64,000 nucleotides of DNA from Humulus lupulus (GCF_963169125.1 NC_084793.1:40233578-40297577); one strand, 5' to 3'. Positions 1-12,203 are shown, counted from the stretch's first letter. Notes: generated by a model from the letters alone, not told the origin. Numbers and translations are program-made.

Positions 1-1483
1 AGATCAAATATTAGCAGGATATCAAATACAAACAAAGCATAAAGTAAAGAGGATAAAAGTGACGGACCTTCTGAATGAGAGTCAGGTTCGAACGTGGCTT
101 CATCAAAATCATTTGAAGTAAGCAGTGAGTGCGCAGATGCACCCACCTCATCACCCTCCTGTCCAGCTAGCACAAGCGACCTTGAAACCATCTTCATCTG
201 GAACATCAAAAATAGTAGAAGGAAACAATCCGACCTTCCTAAGGTTTTCTGAAGTAATGAGGGTCTTGCCATTCTTCTCCTCGGGGGTCATGACAATCAA
301 CGCCTTAGCCCTAACAGTCATAGCCTGGGTCGGGAGCAGTCTATAAAAAGGTCCGACGTGCTTAAACTTGGAGTAGTTGGCCTCTACATCCTTAGTGAAG
401 AAATAGTTGTCGGCATATCTAAATGCTTTGCTATTTCCAGAGATCTCTTCCAAGAAGGTGTCGGTACCCTTGCTCATATAATGGTGGAAGTGGAAGTACC
501 CCGAGTTGCGCTGAGAAGGGTTCGTCTTTAGATCTAATAAATAGTGGATCTCATGAGGAAATGGAGCAGCCCATTTTATACGATGATAGATAATGTATAA
601 TGCAAATAACACCAAGATCGCGTGGGAGCTAGCTGAGAGGGACTAATACCAAAATAATCTGCCACGCTTTGGAAGTATGGATGAAGAGGAAGTAGGGGCG
701 CCAGACTTGATGGCAGAACGTGTCAAGGCGCACATACCCAAGGGGGGTCCTCAGCTCTATCATCTGGACTGGGGATAGAAATAGAAACACCAGAGAGGTC
801 AAAGGTCTTCCTTAAGTTCTTTACCTTCTCTTCAGTCAGGTCCGAGCCAGCCCCTTTGAACCAAACCACCTCATAATCAGCAGGGCGAGGCTTCTCAACC
901 GATTTCCATATGATCTCACTGGCAAGAGTGGCCCCAGATTCTGATGAATGGAACTCTTTTTGTCGTCTCTTCTTCTGCTGCAAAGTTGCAAGACTTTCTT
1001 GCTCTTGGGAGAAGGGCGAACCACCTTAGGCTGAAACCTGTGAATAGAATGCTTTGGAGGGTGAGTAACCTGGCGATGAGAGCCCTCGGTATGTTCTCAT
1101 TGAGAAGAAGAGTGATGGGGAACCTAACTGGTGTCCCGGTTCAACGAGCGTTGCAAGGAGTCTCGTTGACTGGACAGACTCCGCTGAGAAGAATGACTCC
1201 GTTGAGATGTGCCCTGAGAGCCTTGGGGAGTACTATGCTGAGAAGAGATCTGAGAAGAGCCAGGCGAAGAGCCCTGAGTGATGTGCCTGGTAATATGAGG
1301 ATTATCTTCGGAGGGTTGTTAAGTTGTCTGTTTTACTCTTGCCATTGGGCTATACCTTTTCAAGAAATCTTCTTCACTGAATAAATATAAAGCGGAGCGA
1401 GGGAAAATCCTTTTCACCCTTTCGAAGAACCCCTATGGAGTACGCTCGCTTACAGACTTATCTGACGAAGAGGAGTTGGACAT
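1..1483 (-). pseudogene. Decayed retrotransposon ORF (putative gypsy-type transposon N-terminal domain)
   Basis: On the minus strand a probable ATG at 1483-1481 opens a Ser-rich start that soon meets an in-frame stop. A serine/glutamine/arginine-rich low-complexity linker (about 1380-1030) follows, then two conserved-looking blocks at about 980-723 and 615-151. The second block has a pattern with FPHEIHYLLDLK, GYFHFHHY and YFFTKDVEANYSKF, which resembles the plant 'putative gypsy-type transposon' domain found in the first ORF of many plant retroelements. Several stops and frame changes separate the blocks, so it is not expressed as one protein. It runs off the left edge of the window. The family assignment is by recognition only and is moderately uncertain; the non-functional state is seen directly. 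Confidence 0.45.
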
Positions 1484-1653
1484 CTGCAACAAAGGAAAAA
1501 TAAAGAGTAAAGTTAGCATGTCAACATAATGAAGCCAATAGCTGGGGGCATATCCATTACTAAGGAACAAAACTGAAGAAACCGAAGAAAAAAATAATTT
1601 AGGGTCCCAGGTGACCGGCTTATGGTTGGGCTGACCACCATAGATCTTGGACC

Positions 1654-2012
1654 CCTGGAAATCGCCCAGGGAGTATGGTGGTCGACCTATGCTAAGGTTT
1701 GAGCCGACCACCCAGGCCTGGGAACCCTGGAAATTGCCCAAGACATGGGAATGCAGTCTAGAGTTGGATTTTGTAATCCTAGAAATCGCCCAATCATAGG
1801 GTCTATAAGCCTGTAAATCACCCAGGCTAAAAAAGCCTTAGGGGTGGTCGACCCATGATGAACTTCACAAGCCTGGAAATCGCCCAGGCTAAGGGAGCCC
1901 TAGGGGTGGTCAACCCATGATGGAATTTACAAACCTGGAAATCGCCTATGCCTAGATGTGAAGCCCTGAAAATCGCCCAACCTAATTTTTATAAGCTTGG
2001 AAATCGCCCAGG
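1654..2012. repeat. Minisatellite-like cluster: eight copies of a CCTGGAAATCGCCCAGG-type unit
   Basis: Eight copies of a 15-17 bp partly palindromic unit start at 1654, 1726, 1778, 1810, 1872, 1934, 1965 and 1996, spaced 31-72 bp apart. The two best copies (1654-1670, 1872-1888) are identical over 17 bp. Between them a second motif, GGTGGTCGACC or its complement, recurs at least five times. Spacers differ in length and sequence, so this is an interspersed compound repeat and not a simple tandem array. It lies just upstream (minus sense) of the decayed ORF and may belong to that element's leader or LTR. Confidence 0.7.
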
Positions 2013-2239
2013 CCAGGGAAACTTAAGGGTGGTCGACCTGAGGTTTTACAGGGCATGAAAAAAATCCTAAATATTCAAAAGAAATAAACACATGCTTCAC
2101 AGACATTAAATGCATTTATTCCAATCATATAACCTGCAAACGTGTTCCACAATTCACAAAGATATTTATTTCAATCTCACGAATCAATTACACGCCCAGG
2201 AAAATAGCCCTGTCGAACGACCCAACTGCGCGAGATGAG

Positions 2240-3945
2240 TACTCAGGCATTCAGCTTACGGTTCGTGCGGGGCGAGTGGGGACTGCACCCTCAAACCAGA
2301 CTCGCCTTCATGACATGCGTTCAACATGCTTGCTGACCATCCCCACACTCAATACGATGGCTGATCGACCCCACGTTGCACACGATGGCCAAATATAGAT
2401 TATACCGTACATTCACAGATAATTCAATGCTAGTATGCCTAACAACCAATCAGCTCCATGTGCATATGCCAATTTTTTTTACCTTAAGTCCTGAGCAATA
2501 AGGTAAAGCGACTGCGAGCACGATCCTTTCCTCTTGAGCCATACCCTAGCCACAACATATTAAAGAATATCCATCAAGAACTAAACCAATTAAGAGCTTT
2601 AAGATCGAGCCCTAGCCCTTGGGACCTTAGATTACACTAAACTAGGTAGGGGAATCGTTCACGATCCCTCTGATTGGGTTTCCCAAAACCTAAACCCAAC
2701 ATATTTAAAAATCCCCAATTAGCATCGTTGCGCCCCGCATTTGCGCCGCGACCCCACACTAGGCCAAGATGCCCACCTGAATTCCTAGGCATTTTGTGTC
2801 CCGACAACCACCACTAAGGGTCGCGGCGACCCTCTTGGGAGGGAGCTAACCCATAATTTTTTCTTACTTTGAGCTGCGACACTCCCCACTAAGGGACGCG
2901 ATGCAATGGAGGTTCGAGGGAAACCCAACCTTGAGAACTTTCCAACTGGCCGCGACGCTCTTACCAAGAGTCGCGACGCCACCCCGAAAAGCCAGAATTT
3001 CTACAATTATTAGAAATCGCACCATTCCAAAATCCAGATTAAACCCAAATTCAACCCAATTCTGAGCTTAGTCCCGACCACAAATTAGCCCTACAAAATC
3101 ACAGACCCAAACACACTCTAAAACAAAAAATTCTCAACTCAAAAACCAAAATCTTAACTCCTCAAGAACACCACAAAAAAGCTACGAAAAGAGTTTTTAC
3201 CTCTGAATTCCTCAGCGAAAATTAGAATCCCTTAGCTACAGGTACTTCTAGTAGCCTCAAATCCTCAACCACAAGCTCTAACTCCTACTAAGATCCTGTC
3301 TAAGTTCAAAACTTCAAGAACTCCTTCTTGGAACCAAGTATAATGAGAGAGAGAGAGAGAGAGAAAGAGCAGGAAAAATGTGGGAGTGAGGGAGAGTACT
3401 TCTGACTTAACCATATATCATATCCCTTGGCTAAAGACTCTTTTGCCCCTTCCTTTGACCTTGACCTTAAAGCCCCCACAAGGGAAAATGGTCATTTTGC
3501 TTAAATCGCCACTATACCTCAAATTACACTCAAAATTCCCAATTAAATAAACTAATTCCTCTGATTACCAATATTTTCCCAAATATATCTCATACCCCAA
3601 AGATTCCCGGTAAATCACCAAATTGCTAAAATACCCCTAGGCTCACCTCGAGCAGATATTAATCCTCGTTGTCATTTTTTCGCTAATTGCTCAAAAGGAA
3701 CAACTCGTGCTGAATATCTCAAATATATCCACATAATAATGTGGTCTCAAACATATGACACATAGAATTACAGTTATACCCTCAACGAGTCAAAGTTACG
3801 AAAATGCCAATTTTTAACAAAAGCAGGCCTTTAAGCATGTTTAATACATAATCAACAAGTCATATTATTATATAACTCAAATAATTCACATAATCACATA
3901 AATATTCAATAATAACACAAATAAAATAGGTCCTCCCGAGTGAGG
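2240..3945 (-). mobile_element. Degraded Tekay-type LTR, copy 1 (family 1)
   Basis: The order of short blocks matches the better family-1 LTRs of this window read on the minus strand: the TTACCTTAAG block near 2478, the CG-rich word region at 2730-2984, the TTACCTCTGAATTCC block near 3200, the Ser/Thr-like GA-rich tract at 3345, the 'cccctaggctcacctcgagc' block near 3636 and the 'ccacataataatgtgg' block near 3729. Both ends are lost, so no duplication of target DNA can be shown. Boundaries are approximate. Confidence 0.55.
3345..3368. repeat. (GA)n microsatellite inside LTR copy 1
   Basis: A run of GA dinucleotides, slightly interrupted at its right end, in the same LTR position as the longer GA tract at 5150. 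It was probably amplified from a GA-rich leader segment of this LTR family. Confidence 0.8.
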
Positions 3946-5145
3946 CGCGTCTCCCAACACCAAGCTTATGGTCTATGTCGAAGAGTGTACAACACTCCCA
4001 TGGTGGCCCAGCCATCACGACCTACATTCCACATGATTGTAGCCGAATATGGACCATGCTGATCATTCATAGACAATTCAACACAAATAAGCATGTCAAA
4101 CAACATTATGCATAAAAAGGAACTAAGCCCTAAAAAATTCAGATATACGGTCATAGCTGTATTCCAACATAACCGAGAAAACACCCTACTCTATGTTCAT
4201 ATGCCAGTTTTCTTACCTCGAGTCATGTGCTGATGTTTGAACGACCTCGGGTGTGATCCTTTCCTCGAGCCCTTTGGTAATCCAAGTCACAACATTATGA
4301 TATGCTTATTAGGAACTAAATCCAAGTGCGATCTCCAAAATTAAACCGTAGCTCTCAGGACCTCCAATTCCATTTAATAGGGTAATGGAATTGTCCCCAT
4401 AGCCCCCAAAATAGATCCTCAAAACCCCAAGCCTAATTCCCAAAAATCAGAAAAACATATTTTCTGGGCACCTGATGTGGTCGCGCCCTATCCTAGCGCG
4501 GTCGCACTATTACCCAAAATTCTCGAGACACTAGTGTGGTTGCGCTAGGTCCCTGGAAAATTAAATCGTAGCCCAAAATTTGTGTTCTTTCCCAATTCAA
4601 ATCCTTCGATTTCAGCCACCTCAATTCAACCCAAAACCAGATTTCCATCAGTTTTCTCACCACAAATCGACCACAATTCAGTAATACAACCCACAAGCAA
4701 TATCAAGATACCCTAAAGCACACCAATTACGCCTCAAAATGACAATTTGTAAATCTTAGAGTTCTAAACTAAAACTTGCCCCAAAATTTGTGAATTGAAC
4801 CTTAGATTCTCAGTTTTCAATCCGAATTAAAGCCAAAGAACAATTATAGGTATGTTTATATCATCAATACACATACCCAAATAGCCTAGGATCTCTAATT
4901 TCAAAAATCAAGCCCACACCCCTAATTCACCTCAAGAACAAAAGAAGAAGCACTAGTGAAGAGAATCCATACCTCCTCTAAATTTTGAAATTCCTAGGTT
5001 GGAGATGACCCCTTTGATGTTGCTAAACCCCACCTCTTGGACTAAATTCCCTTATAAAATCCTCAAGGTTGAAAGTGCTTGATCTTAGCCTTGGTTGCTT
5101 GGTAATCCTTGTGTGTTTTGATAAGTTTGAAGAAAAGCTAGAAAA

Positions 5146-5199
<54 letters not shown>

Positions 5200-5745
5200 A
5201 TGAATGGGAGGAATTTCCCAGCACTTAGTAGATTTTTGTCTAATTTCATGGCCAAAAGACCAATATACCCTTCCCCAAAATGGTCATTTGCCTATAATTC
5301 CCTCTAAACTCAATTAATTCCACTAGTCTCCAAATTACAAACTAAACCCATCCAACACAATTATTCCACAAAGTAAATTTTATTTCATCAATAATCCCAA
5401 AATATTGAAATTCCCAAAATACCCCTAGGCTCGACCTGAGCCGGACATTTTTTCCCATTGAGACTTTTCTGCTAAAACCACTCGAAAGGATCCACTCATG
5501 TCAAATATCACATATATCCACATAATAATGTGATCCCAAAGCACATAGCACATAATAATCACAATTATACCCTAAACGAGCCAAAATTACAAAAAAGCCC
5601 ATTTTTAACAAAAGCGGGTGTTTAAATACATTTAATACACATAATCATGCATACTCAATTCTGTAATAATATAAATAATTACCCCACGTGCGCTCCTGAC
5701 ACGCTAATCAAAGTACTTAATCTTACTAGGAATTTTGGCACACTG
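3946..5745 (-). mobile_element. Degraded Tekay-type LTR, copy 2 (family 1)
   Basis: A second worn family-1 LTR lies directly beside copy 1 in the same orientation. It shares the TTCTTACCTCGAG block at 4213, CG-rich words at 4471-4556, the 'ataatgtgatcc' block at 5525, and an end near 5740 where 'cacgctaatcaaagtacttaatc' is followed by 'aggaattttgg', as at the ends of the intact copies. The terminal TTACA is lost. It abuts the truncated Athila-like LTR at about 5746. Whether copies 1 and 2 are two insertions or a tandem duplication cannot be decided by reading. Confidence 0.5.
5150..5197. repeat. (AG)n microsatellite, about 24 units
   Basis: An uninterrupted run of AG dinucleotides of about 48 bp, the longest simple repeat in the window. 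It lies within degraded LTR copy 2 and should be highly length-variable between individuals. Confidence 0.95.
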
Positions 5746-5851
5746 CACTGAAACAAGAGGAAAACAAGTGTAAATCTGCACAAACCAAAGTAAAAACATT
5801 TAAATGACATCTAAAATTACTCTCTAAAACTAACCTAGAATCAACCTAACA
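5746..5851 (-). mobile_element. Truncated 3' LTR of the Athila-like element
   Basis: About 100 bp that match 18240-18342 closely, including the block 'gaaacaagaggaaaac' and the end 'tcaacctaaca'. On the minus strand the LTR starts TGTTAGG and is preceded by a purine-rich CAGGGAATT, a plausible polypurine tract. The remainder of this LTR is missing on the left, where worn family-1 LTR sequence begins. Confidence 0.65.
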
Positions 5852-7332
5852 AATTCCCTGAAACTTAACATTTACTCGCCCTCGAGTAAAAAACTAAAAA
5901 CATTTTAAAACAAAAACACAAGCACGAATACGAATCAAGCTAACAACAACAACAATGAAGCCTCAAAATTATGAATATCATGCACATATAATTCTTAGAA
6001 AATTCACCCATCAATAATAATCCAGAATTTTGTTCCAAACACTTCTTTAACATACTTACTTCATTAACATGAATGCTCACCTAATCATGATGAATAAATA
6101 ACAAGCATTTGAATCAATTTATACAAACTAGAATCTCACCTTCAATCCATAAAATCCATTATCCCATCATCTTGCTAACTTACTATTCTACACTAATATA
6201 GACAAGAACATGCTCAAGAATCAAAATGACTTTCAAAGCTTATAATGATCAGCTTAGGTAAAGGTAGATGACATGGAATATTTTAGGCTCAATTATACCA
6301 TAAGCATATAAACCATACAAACCAAACTTGATTCTACGAAACTCTCCCAAACCCTTAGTCCTTTTTATATGTTTCTTTTTCTTTTGAAAGAGAGAAAACT
6401 CATTGATATGCATTGTATATTTTTTTCTTCTTTTATTTTTTTTCAACAACAACTACACTCCCCCAAACTTGTTTATTTTTATAATCATAAGGAGTGTAGT
6501 TTACTATATCTTTCCTTCTTTCTCTCTTTCTTTTGCCATAAACACCAATGAAAAATAAACTCCACTACAATTCATCCCAAATTCAATATTTATATACTTA
6601 TGGTATAACTCAATGAGAAGGAAAAAATAGCAAAGTTTTCATGATAGGCTCAAAATCAGTATTAACAACAAAAAATTCAATATTAGGCTCAAAAGGTAAC
6701 TAAGTATAAAATTTTATCAAAGTTGGCTAGAAAGGCTAAATCGTTCCAAAAATTGCCTAAATCATCTTTCTTAGCATGCATCATCTATGATTTCGTCTCA
6801 AATAGCAAGCAAACAAGTTCTAGAATATCCATACATCCTTCCACAAGCACAATTCAACAAGCATAAATACACTTCAAATACAAGAAATATATAAATCATG
6901 ATTGAATTTTCAATCATTTATTGAATCAAAGTAAACCAAAGACGCATTCAAACCAAGCACACATATCTTTATTGTGCTAATTTTCATCAAATTATGTTAC
7001 ACAACATTCAATTATTCTCATCGGCTATCATTATTAAAATGATTCACACTAACACCCTAAACAAAACATAAACTTAACCAAAAACTAAACAAACACCAAA
7101 CATAGACAACTAAAATATTATACAATGAGTAAAGCAATAAAAATCAAATCCATTCCCCCAAACGTAATCTAAACATTGTCCCCAATGTTTAAATAAAAGA
7201 AAAATAAAATAAAACTTTCCTATAATATAATGCATTCTCCATTGTAGTGACTTTGTTTGTTGTACTCCTTGGGTTCAAAATTTCACAAAAATAAGAAAAC
7301 AAAACAAAAACAAAATATAAACATGAAACTAA
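5852..7332 (-). other. 3' non-coding interior of the Athila-like element
   Basis: No gene is visible. The stretch is AT-rich, rich in 'caaaca' and 'aacaaa' words, and includes CCCCC-containing pyrimidine runs at about 6460 and 7153. Such long non-coding DNA between the last coding segment and the 3' LTR is usual for Athila-type elements. Small reading frames at 6249-6551 consist of low-complexity K/F-rich sequence and are not supported as genes. Confidence 0.6.
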
Positions 7333-7383
7333 ATTGGGTTGCCTCCCAAAAGTGCTTTGTTTTACGTCATCAACTATATGCTT
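7333..7383 (-). pseudogene. Conserved C-terminal pol remnant of Athila type
   Basis: Read on the minus strand this encodes a short stretch with DDVKQ...GRQPN, the recurring end of Athila-type polyproteins. It lies only about 220 bp from the end of the protease, so the 3-4 kb that normally separate them (RT, RNase H, integrase) have been deleted. The call rests on remembered family consensus. Confidence 0.5.
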
Positions 7384-7584
7384 ACCTCCTTATTTTTCAA
7401 AATTAGCTAGGGTCTAATCCACCCCTTAAATCCTTCCACATATTAAACACCAATGAATAGATTTGATTTTTAAAATTGAAAAAATTAGGAATCTACCCAT
7501 CCTCATCCTTCATCTTTCCATAGAAAATCCGCTGCTTCTAATGACGAGCAGAATGAGTACCCCCATGAGTTTTGACCTTCTTCT

Positions 7585-8157
7585 TTTTTGTACTTGTAGG
7601 AGTCTGATCAACATCCACAACATTAACTCTACAGCAAGTAGGAATCTCAATTGTTGCAAACACTTTAAACGTCACTTCCTCTTTTTGAACTCGCAACTTT
7701 AATTCTCCTTTTGTATATCAATCAATGCTCTCCCAGTAGCTAAAAATGGCCTACCAAGAATGATTGGAATATTTTTATCTTCCTCCATATCAAGAATAAT
7801 AAAATCAGTAGGGAAGATAAATTTTCCCACCTTAACTGATACATCCTCAATAATTTTGCGTGGATGCTTGATTGAACAATCCGCCATCTCAAGTGTCACA
7901 GTGGTTGGCTTAGCTTATCCCAAATCCATTATTTGAAATATAGATAAGGGCATTAGATTCACACTTGCCCCTAAATCACATAATTCTCTTTCAAACACCA
8001 CATCCCCTATTGAACAAGGAATGTTAAACCTTCCTGGATCCTTCAGTTTTGGAGGCAACTTCTTCTGAAGAATAGCGTTGTAGTCCTCAGTAAGTGTAGC
8101 AGTCTCATATTCCTCCAATTTCGTCTTCTTTGATAAGATTTCTTTCATAAACTTCAC
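7585..8157 (-). pseudogene. Retroviral-type aspartic protease, Athila-like
   Basis: Two minus-strand frames (8157-7915 and 7899-7699) together show the Athila-like protease domain. First comes a PCSIGDVVFERELCDLGASVN-type active-site region in which the motif is D-L-G-A-S. Then come the PLSIFQ and [17 protein letters not shown] flap and C-terminal blocks. A stop/frame break at about 7910 separates the halves. A Lys-rich tail follows to about 7600 and ends at a stop. The protein would mature the gag precursor inside virus-like particles; with the break it is probably inactive. Confidence 0.75.
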
Positions 8158-8779
8158 TTACATTGGAATTTGTTCAAGTGCCTTGACAAATGGAATATTG
8201 ATATGAAGTTTTCGAAAGAATCCAAATTTTTTTAAAATTGCTTATCAAGTTTACTCTTTCGAAACCTCTGTGGATAAGAGATCTTGATATGGTGATATGC
8301 TTACTTTCAGCTGCTTCTCCAGGTTCTCAGTAACCTTTGACCCACTCTCTTTATTTTTCTTGTCAGACACCCTTTTTTCAGAAATCATTTCTTGCGTAGG
8401 TTCATCTATCACTTTTCCGCTTCTCAAGGAGATTCCGTTGCATTTCTTGCATTGCTCTTCTCAAGGGAAATTACCTTGAGGAAGACTTTGTAACATACTC
8501 GCTAGTTGTCCAACTCTCCAAATTTCTGATTGAGGACCTTGTCTCTGTCATAAATTGGTTCAGGACATCAGACTGAGCATCAACTTTCTTCACTTGAGGG
8601 GGAGGTTGTGGTTTGACAGCAGGTTGATAAAATGCTGGAGGAGGATTTTGGAACGGTTGCTGATGTTTCTGGAATAGCTACGAAATTCCTTGATTATTTT
8701 TCCAAGAAAAATTAGGAGGACTTCGCCACCCTTGATTATAGGTCATAGAGTGGATTGTTAGGCGGTCTTGGAAAATTTC
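8158..8779 (-). other. Gag-protease linker, no intact frame
   Basis: Between the zinc knuckle and the protease. It probably encoded the variable linker of the polyprotein (proline- and glutamine-rich words are visible on the minus strand near 8600-8700), but stops interrupt every frame and no separate gene is supported. Confidence 0.45.
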
Positions 8780-9499
8780 CTATTACTTGAACCTGATCCA
8801 TGGGAATATTATTAACATACCCTGCAGTACACTGACTATATGGATGAGGACCCCAACACAATTCACAAACAACATGCATCTGCATGACATGTGATGAAAT
8901 GTTATTCTGTTGTAGTTATTTTGTCAATGATGCCACTTGAGCAGTAAGCATTGAAATGACATCATATTCATGCACCCCCGTTACTCTCTTAGTATTTTCC
9001 CGCTCAGTAGGCCATTGATAATTATTTATAGACATCTTCTTCAATAGCTCATAGGCTTCATCAACACTCTTGCTCATGAAATCACCTCCTATTGTTACAT
9101 CTATGAGTGTGTGAGTAGTACCACACAATCCATTATAGAAATTAGGGACTAGTATTAACTTTTCGATACCATGGTAGAGACACTTCCTTAATAGTTCCTT
9201 AAAATGCTCTCAGGCATCATATAGTGATTCCCCATCAGTTTGGCAGAAATTATTAATCTCTCATCTCAACCATGCAGCCTTGGCTAGAGTGAAAAATTTG
9301 GTGAGGAACTTTTGAGTGAGCTCCTCCCATGTGGTAATAGAGTTGGCTTGTAAGGAACAAACAACTCTTAGCTCAGTCCCTTAGTGAAAATAGAAACAAC
9401 CTTAATCTTATTGCGTCATCGCTCACCCCATTCATCTTGAAAGTTGCACAAAGCTCCAAGGAATTCGCTATGTACAAATTTAGGTCTTCTACAGGTAAG
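8780..9499 (-). pseudogene. Gag middle and C-terminal part with zinc knuckle, Athila-like
   Basis: Minus-strand frames give a gag-like helical segment, best seen at 9128-8916 (SVDEAYELLKKMSINNYQW, then VTGVHEYD). A zinc-knuckle relative with spacing C-x2-C-x3-H-x4-C follows at about 8880-8840, the form usual for Athila-type gag. Stops and frame changes occur throughout (for example near 9260 and 9390), so no intact gag remains. Its N-terminal part lies beyond the solo LTR at 9505-11766, which split the gene. Confidence 0.65.
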
Positions 9500-9504
9500 C
9501 CACC

Positions 9505-11766
9505 TGTAAAGCCCTGGTTAGCCAACACCGTTACACTGTGTATTTTAAATAGTGCTTAACTTGCTAAACGAGTCATTAGGTCATAAACATGCATCTAAAT
9601 GTGATTAATGGTCCAGGGTTAAAAATTTCAGTCAGAAGGAATGAATATTTCATTAAAACATTAACCTGCACATGGGATCCCATAATAAACGTTTACGAAG
9701 TTGGTTACAGTTCCAAAATAGTCATTACAACTCAAAATTTACAACCCGCCGACCTAAGCGGCAAAAATAGAGTTTAACCCTAGTTCCTCTAGGAAACCTT
9801 GGCTGTGGTGGTCAAGCGGCCGCATATGTACACATCGCCACCTAAGCTCTCCAACTCATGGCTGGTCTAGTTTTCCATTCCCTTTAACTGCACTACATAG
9901 CACCTATAAGCCAAGGCCCAGCAAGAAAACTTAAACATAATAAGCATGCTCAGTAGTAATAACCATACTCATGCATGCATACATTCATATAAATGACTGC
10001 AGTGTCATACAAGGCCGATTGCCATAATTAACTGACTCTTAAGTCAGTTTGAAGCCCAATGCCTAGGATATGAGACTAATAAGTCACCCCGGGACCCTTA
10101 GCCTTATCCAATATATAACTAGCCTTAGGGCTGGCCCTGCGTACCTAGCGCTTAATTTCTCCACAACCAATAGGTCGAACAAGTGTATAATGCGCTCCTG
10201 ATTAGGCCTTACCAATATGACCAACTCTCAGTATGCTATTGTCATCCTTGACTCATAAGTCAATGCTTTTCTCAATTATATAATGTTAATAGGCATTCAT
10301 CATATATCAAAATCCATATACATAGCATTTAGCATGTTTAATCAATCATTCACAGACATAATCATAATCATGCACATTACATAATGAGTGCATTTTTCTT
10401 ACCTCAGGTCCGAGTGGAATGAAAAATAAGAATGACCCTCAAGCACGGTCCTAATCCCGAGCCCCTAGCAATAACCTAGTCACAACCAAGTATAGAATCC
10501 CGTAAAAAATGAGTAAATAAAGGCTTCTGAATCGAGTCCTAGCCTTCGAGACATCAAATCCTACTAAATTGGGTAGTAGGATTGATCCCAAGCCTTTAGG
10601 TTTGAGTTCCCGCACTTAAAGCCTCCCCGAGGCCCAAAATCCCTTAAGTGCTACAGCCTCCAAACTTTGAGCTGCGGCCCGCTCAAGTTAGAGGCCCGAG
10701 CCTCTTCCTTGTATTCAGAAGCGCCGTGACGCACACTCACAGGCACCGCGGCTCAAAAGCCTCAAAAACCACCTGCTTCTCCTTCGCCCAATCTGAGTCG
10801 CGGCGCCCCAAGAACAGGGTCACGGCTCAACCTACAAAACTCAGTTTTCTTCATTTTTCTCATGCCAAATCCCTCCATAAATCTATCCAAACATAGCCAA
10901 ATCCCGTAAACAAAGTTCCCAAACAACTCAGCAACCTAACACCATCAAAACCCAAGTTACAACCCAATCAAAAATTCGTCAAAACTATAAAATCCAATCA
11001 AAGTTTAAAAACTTGAAAACTCAAAACTTAAAGCATAGATTACCTCTGATTGAGTTGTTTTCCAATTAAATCATCCAGATATCAAGCTTCTAATCTTCCC
11101 TAGAATTAATACGACTCTAACCTTGCTTGAATTCGAGTCGTAAAACTCGAGTTTCCTTAGAAAATGCAACGAACGGTAAAAAGGAGAACAGGAGAGAGAG
11201 AGAGAAAAAAATGTTTTGAATGTAAACCTGTTTCTGTCAGGTTACTTCGAGCTCAAGTAACCTTAAGTAAAACTCAATGCTTGGGGTCCCAAAAATGCAA
11301 TTCCTAGAATTTTCTCCTGATCTCACTAACAACCAATATATCATCAAATAATCATTCTCATTACCCAATATCTCGGTAATGTACTAAATACTCAAAATAC
11401 CCCTTGACTCACCCCGAGTCAAGTATTAATCCCGTTGTGACTTTCCCGCTAACTTGCTCTCTAGGATCACCTCGTGCTGAGTAACCAAAATATATCCACA
11501 TAATAATGTGGTCTTACACATATATCACATATATGTCAAATATACCCATAACATGCCAAATTACAAAAATTGTCATTCTGATAAGAAATGGGCCCACATG
11601 CATATTTAATACACCTAAACATGCATATTAAGCCATATCATAATATAACTCACATAATCATGCAATGATACCCATAAATATCACATAAGCACATAATTTT
11701 CATAGTTTGCTATCCTAGCCTCCTAATCAAGGCCCTAAGCCTTATTAGGTAATTTTGGTCGTTACA
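9505..11766 (-). mobile_element. Solo LTR, Tekay-type family 1, inserted in gag (TSD CCACC/CCACA)
   Basis: Starts TGTAAAGCCCTGG and ends GGTCGTTACA in + orientation, the inverted ends of family 1 read on the minus strand; 2262 bp. The flanks are CCACC (9500-9504) and CCACA (11767-11771), a target duplication with one later substitution. Gag coding sequence of the host element resumes across the insertion. It contains the family landmarks: 'gtcattagg' start block, TTCTTACCTCAGG at 10397, CG-rich words at 10670-10830 and 'ccacataataatgtgg' at 11497. No internal domain is present, so the second LTR and interior were lost by LTR-LTR recombination. Confidence 0.88.
11189..11204. repeat. Short (GA)n tract
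   Basis: A run of about eight GA units in the 9505-11766 LTR, in the same LTR position as the GA tracts at 3345 and 5150. Confidence 0.7.
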
Positions 11767-12110
11767 CCACAAAAGTGGACATTAGATTGGACCATTTGCA
11801 GAATTTATGGCTTAATCTCAAAGTTGTTAGCAACAACTGTAGGAGGTCTGATGCAAGAGTGCACTCCTATAACAATGGGGAGTACATAATCCCTCAGACT
11901 TCGTGCCCCTTGATCCCGGGCCTCAACATCGTTGTTGGCGACATTATTAGCTGCATTCCCTTAGTTTGCAGGCATCGTATCCTCGAACCCTTGAGCCTTT
12001 TATTCTTTCGGTTATGTCTGCAGGTCCTTTCAATTTCAGGATTCACCGGTAATATTTCAACTGCTTTACCACGCAACATAAACCAATACTACTTGAAATG
12101 AGAGAATTTA
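11767..12110 (-). pseudogene. Gag N-terminal part, Athila-like
   Basis: The minus strand encodes a block with [30 protein letters not shown] and ILQMVQSNV, the well-conserved N-terminal start of Athila-type gag. It stops at 11767 where the solo LTR begins; gag continues beyond 9504. The ATG region near 12079-12100 is damaged, with a frame change between the basic leader (RHNRKNKR) and the conserved block. Recognition of the block is strong; the exact start is not. Confidence 0.75.
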
Positions 12111-12187
12111 GTCACACACCCAGTTAGAATTATAAAAGAAAAACGACCAAATTAGAATAAAAATTAATTATTTTGATATTAATAAAA

Positions 12188-12203
12188 TGATACCCGGCAA
12201 CAG
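12188..12203 (-). other. Primer-binding site of the Athila-like element
   Basis: On the minus strand the LTR ends TTTTTAGCA and is followed by CTGTTGCCGGGTATC. This resembles the tRNA-Asp-complementary site GCCGTTGCCGGG used by Athila-type elements, with a few substitutions. Confidence 0.6.

Noticed and set aside
944..1384. 146-residue plus-strand frame
   Set aside because: It is the complement of the Ser/Gln/Arg-rich linker of the minus-strand retroelement ORF; Arg/Leu-rich composition follows from that.
1654..2012. Possible CRISPR array because of eight regularly repeated near-palindromes
   Set aside because: Spacers are unequal (14-57 bp), repeats are imperfect, and the DNA is plant nuclear; it is a minisatellite.
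6249..6551. Small Lys- and Phe-rich frames on both strands
   Set aside because: Low-complexity T-rich/A-rich sequence of the Athila-like 3' non-coding region.
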